Part shown: positions 29,023 to 30,399 of the stretch, piece by piece
Layout of the letters: the number at the start of each line of letters is the position of its first letter
How positions within the stretch are numbered: position 1 is the first letter of the stretch
Assembly (NCBI GenBank): GCA_037176905.1
Contig: JBBBWG010003904.1
Coordinates: 268-30,666 of the forward strand
Reading direction: 5' to 3'
Source of the DNA: Azolla pinnata
Lineage: Eukaryota; Streptophyta; Polypodiopsida; Salviniales; Salviniaceae
DNA: 30,399 nt
Position numbers and translations under genes: made by a program
The notes under the pieces: generated by a model
What the model saw: the letters and a program-made list of their open reading frames with translations, nothing else
The model's database searches: none
What the model was told of the DNA's origin: nothing

Positions 29023-29390
29023 CAGCTCGACCTTCATAAAGGAAAGGAATCCCCTTGTTCTCTTTTCAATCCAATAACGTTTTTTTGTTTTTTTTTTCTT
29101 AGTCTGACTTTTTTTTCCTTATATTAGCTCATTTGTTTTTTCCCTGATTGTTTCCCTCCTTTTTTTTTTTCTCTACTATTATTTCTATCTACGTCCGCCT
29201 ATGCATTCCATAAATGAACATGCTCATGATTTATCATCATACACCTATTAATTTTCCAATACAAAATACAAAAAATTAAGGGAAACAAAAATAAAATCGA
29301 ATAAATTAAATAATTAAATAAATAAATTCAAAATAATTCTAATAGGCCTTCTCATTAGGTATGATGCATCAGACAAAGTCTCCCAATTAA
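29020..29390. other. T-rich and AT-rich stretch downstream of the gypsy integrase
   Basis: Polypyrimidine tracts, including CCCTCCTTTTTTTTTT near 29153-29170, are purine-rich on the minus strand and could be the polypurine tract of the gypsy element read on that strand. The rest is AT-rich with AAATAAAT words. No gene is seen. Confidence 0.4.
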
Positions 29391-29393
29391 AAG

Positions 29394-30399
29394 AAGAAAC
29401 GCCATCATTTCATAAAGTCGGGATAATCTAGATCTATTGGTTCTCTCTCCCAAGTCACATCCTCTTAAGATAATTTTTCCATTGAATCAAGCGTTCCCTA
29501 ATGGTTCTATTCATAAGTTGTCTTTCATGAGCAATGACTACTTCAGGTTCAACATCAAATTGGCCATGGTTTGGCATCACCACTACTCCATCTAACACAT
29601 CACTTTGATTGGCTACATGCCTCTTGAGTAAGTTTACATGGAATACATTCTGGACTTATTCTGCGACAACTATAGTTGATTGTATATGGACCGTAGTACC
29701 TAGGACTTAGCTTCTTGTACTTACCTAAGGTTAATGTACTAATGCGCAACTTTGAATTCTCTATCAATTCTTTTCTTAATTGCCCATGACTGATATGTTT
29801 CTTGTGATGCTTTAATCAACTCTTGAATTAAATTCTTTTATCATTGCCTCTCATCTAGCATTTCTCTTGTAGCCACGACCTTTATCAAAGGATCATGCCG
29901 GTTTATAAGAGCTCTACATTCTTCTCCATCGAAGGCCTAAAATGGAGACATTTAAATAACTGAATGATATCTATTGGTAAATACTCAATTCATTTGTGGT
30001 TCTTTAGAACAATAAGATTTGAGTAAATCTTCCATGACTTGATTCATCCTTTTTTCTTTGACCATCTATCTGAGGATGGTAAGAAGTACTTAGATTGAGG
30101 GAGTTCCTGAGGATTTGAACCATGATGTCCAAAAGAATGAGGTAAATTTAGTATCCCTATCACTGACTATTCTTAGAGGTAATCCATTCGTATAAATAGC
30201 TTGGCAATGTTCAGAGAGTCAAGTAATGAATAACATTCAGGGAGTCATAACCTTACCTTGTACGTGGGAATTCTATACTAAAATCCATTCCCATATATCC
30301 CCACTTCATTTGAGGTACTTCCAAGGTTCCAACTTCCCATGTATTTTAATTCTTCTGTCTACGTTGTTTCTCTGAAAACTCAAACATTGTTATATCATA
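29394..30399 (-). pseudogene. pol: Ty3/gypsy integrase C-terminal part, runs off the window
   Basis: On the minus strand from the window edge: TLEVPQMKWGYMGMDFSIEF with PRTR-stop-GYDSL (about 30200-30330), a damaged middle, DTKFTSFFWTSWFKSSGT-type sequence (about 30100-30165), YHPQIDGQ (about 30065-30090) and MNQVMEDLLKSYCSKEPQMN (about 29985-30050). Later come MSPF and GEECRALI, and a tail HERQLMNRTIRERLIQWKNY (about 29468-29530) followed after a frameshift by DVTWEREPIDLDYPDFMK and a stop at about 29394. M-x-x-DF, GYDS, YHPQxDGQ and the WKNY/DVTWE tail are Ty3/gypsy integrase and chromodomain-like end blocks. Stops and frame changes make it inactive. The upstream polymerase would lie beyond the window. 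Confidence 0.85.

Overview
This window looks like nuclear DNA from a land plant, in a repeat-dense, heterochromatin-like region with no intact host gene. The evidence is plant-type telomere motifs (AAACCCTAA), plant-style Copia, Ty3/gypsy and CACTA (En/Spm) coding remnants, a tRNA-Met-type primer-binding site, and long AT-rich simple repeats. Every recognisable protein-coding stretch carries stop codons and frame changes. The only long open frames are fragments of decayed genes. A DUF7869-type remnant and a ParB-like remnant sit beside the retroelements, which hints at a non-flowering plant (bryophyte, lycophyte or fern); that is an inference and is weak.

Layout, left part (1-9.8 kb). It opens with a 27-bp tandem repeat (1-108). 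Next is a minus-strand pseudogene with a ParB/sulfiredoxin-like motif pattern (about 400-1850), then GC-rich quasi-palindromic repeats (2039-2257). An LTR-like promoter region follows, with a TATA box, two minisatellites and telomere motifs (2300-3277). After it come a plus-strand DUF7869 pseudogene (3480-4480), a minus-strand Copia protease/integrase remnant (4570-5610) and a minus-strand gag-like remnant (5985-7455). The rest is poorly characterised sequence with one candidate core promoter near 8.68 kb.

Middle part (9.8-17.2 kb). A non-autonomous LTR retrotransposon (10330-13213) has two diverged LTRs, each with a TATA box followed by a telomere-like array. Its internal acidic ORF is not gag or pol. 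It may split a minus-strand coiled-coil gene, seen on both flanks. It is followed by the 5' half of a minus-strand Copia element (gag, zinc knuckle, protease, GAG-pre-integrase, start of integrase, PBS and LTR, 14.38-16.38 kb). That element abuts a minus-strand Ty3/gypsy reverse transcriptase remnant (16.45-17.24 kb).

Right part (17.2-30.4 kb). A CACTA-like terminus at 17247 opens about 8 kb of repeat arrays. They surround a decayed GC-richer reading frame (18.6-19.5 kb) and a plus-strand CACTA transposase pseudogene (Tnp2, DUF4218, DUF4216; 21.7-25.03 kb). A 30-bp in-frame minisatellite interrupts Tnp2. A second CACTA-like terminus in the same orientation lies at 25372. It is followed by higher-order repeats that alternate TACATA-type simple sequence with a tRNA/SINE-like core (25.6-27.95 kb). 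The window ends in a (CT)n microsatellite and a minus-strand Ty3/gypsy integrase whose end runs off the window.

The genes do not form a pathway. The window records nested transposon insertion and decay. All domain calls were made by eye from translations; no database search was run.
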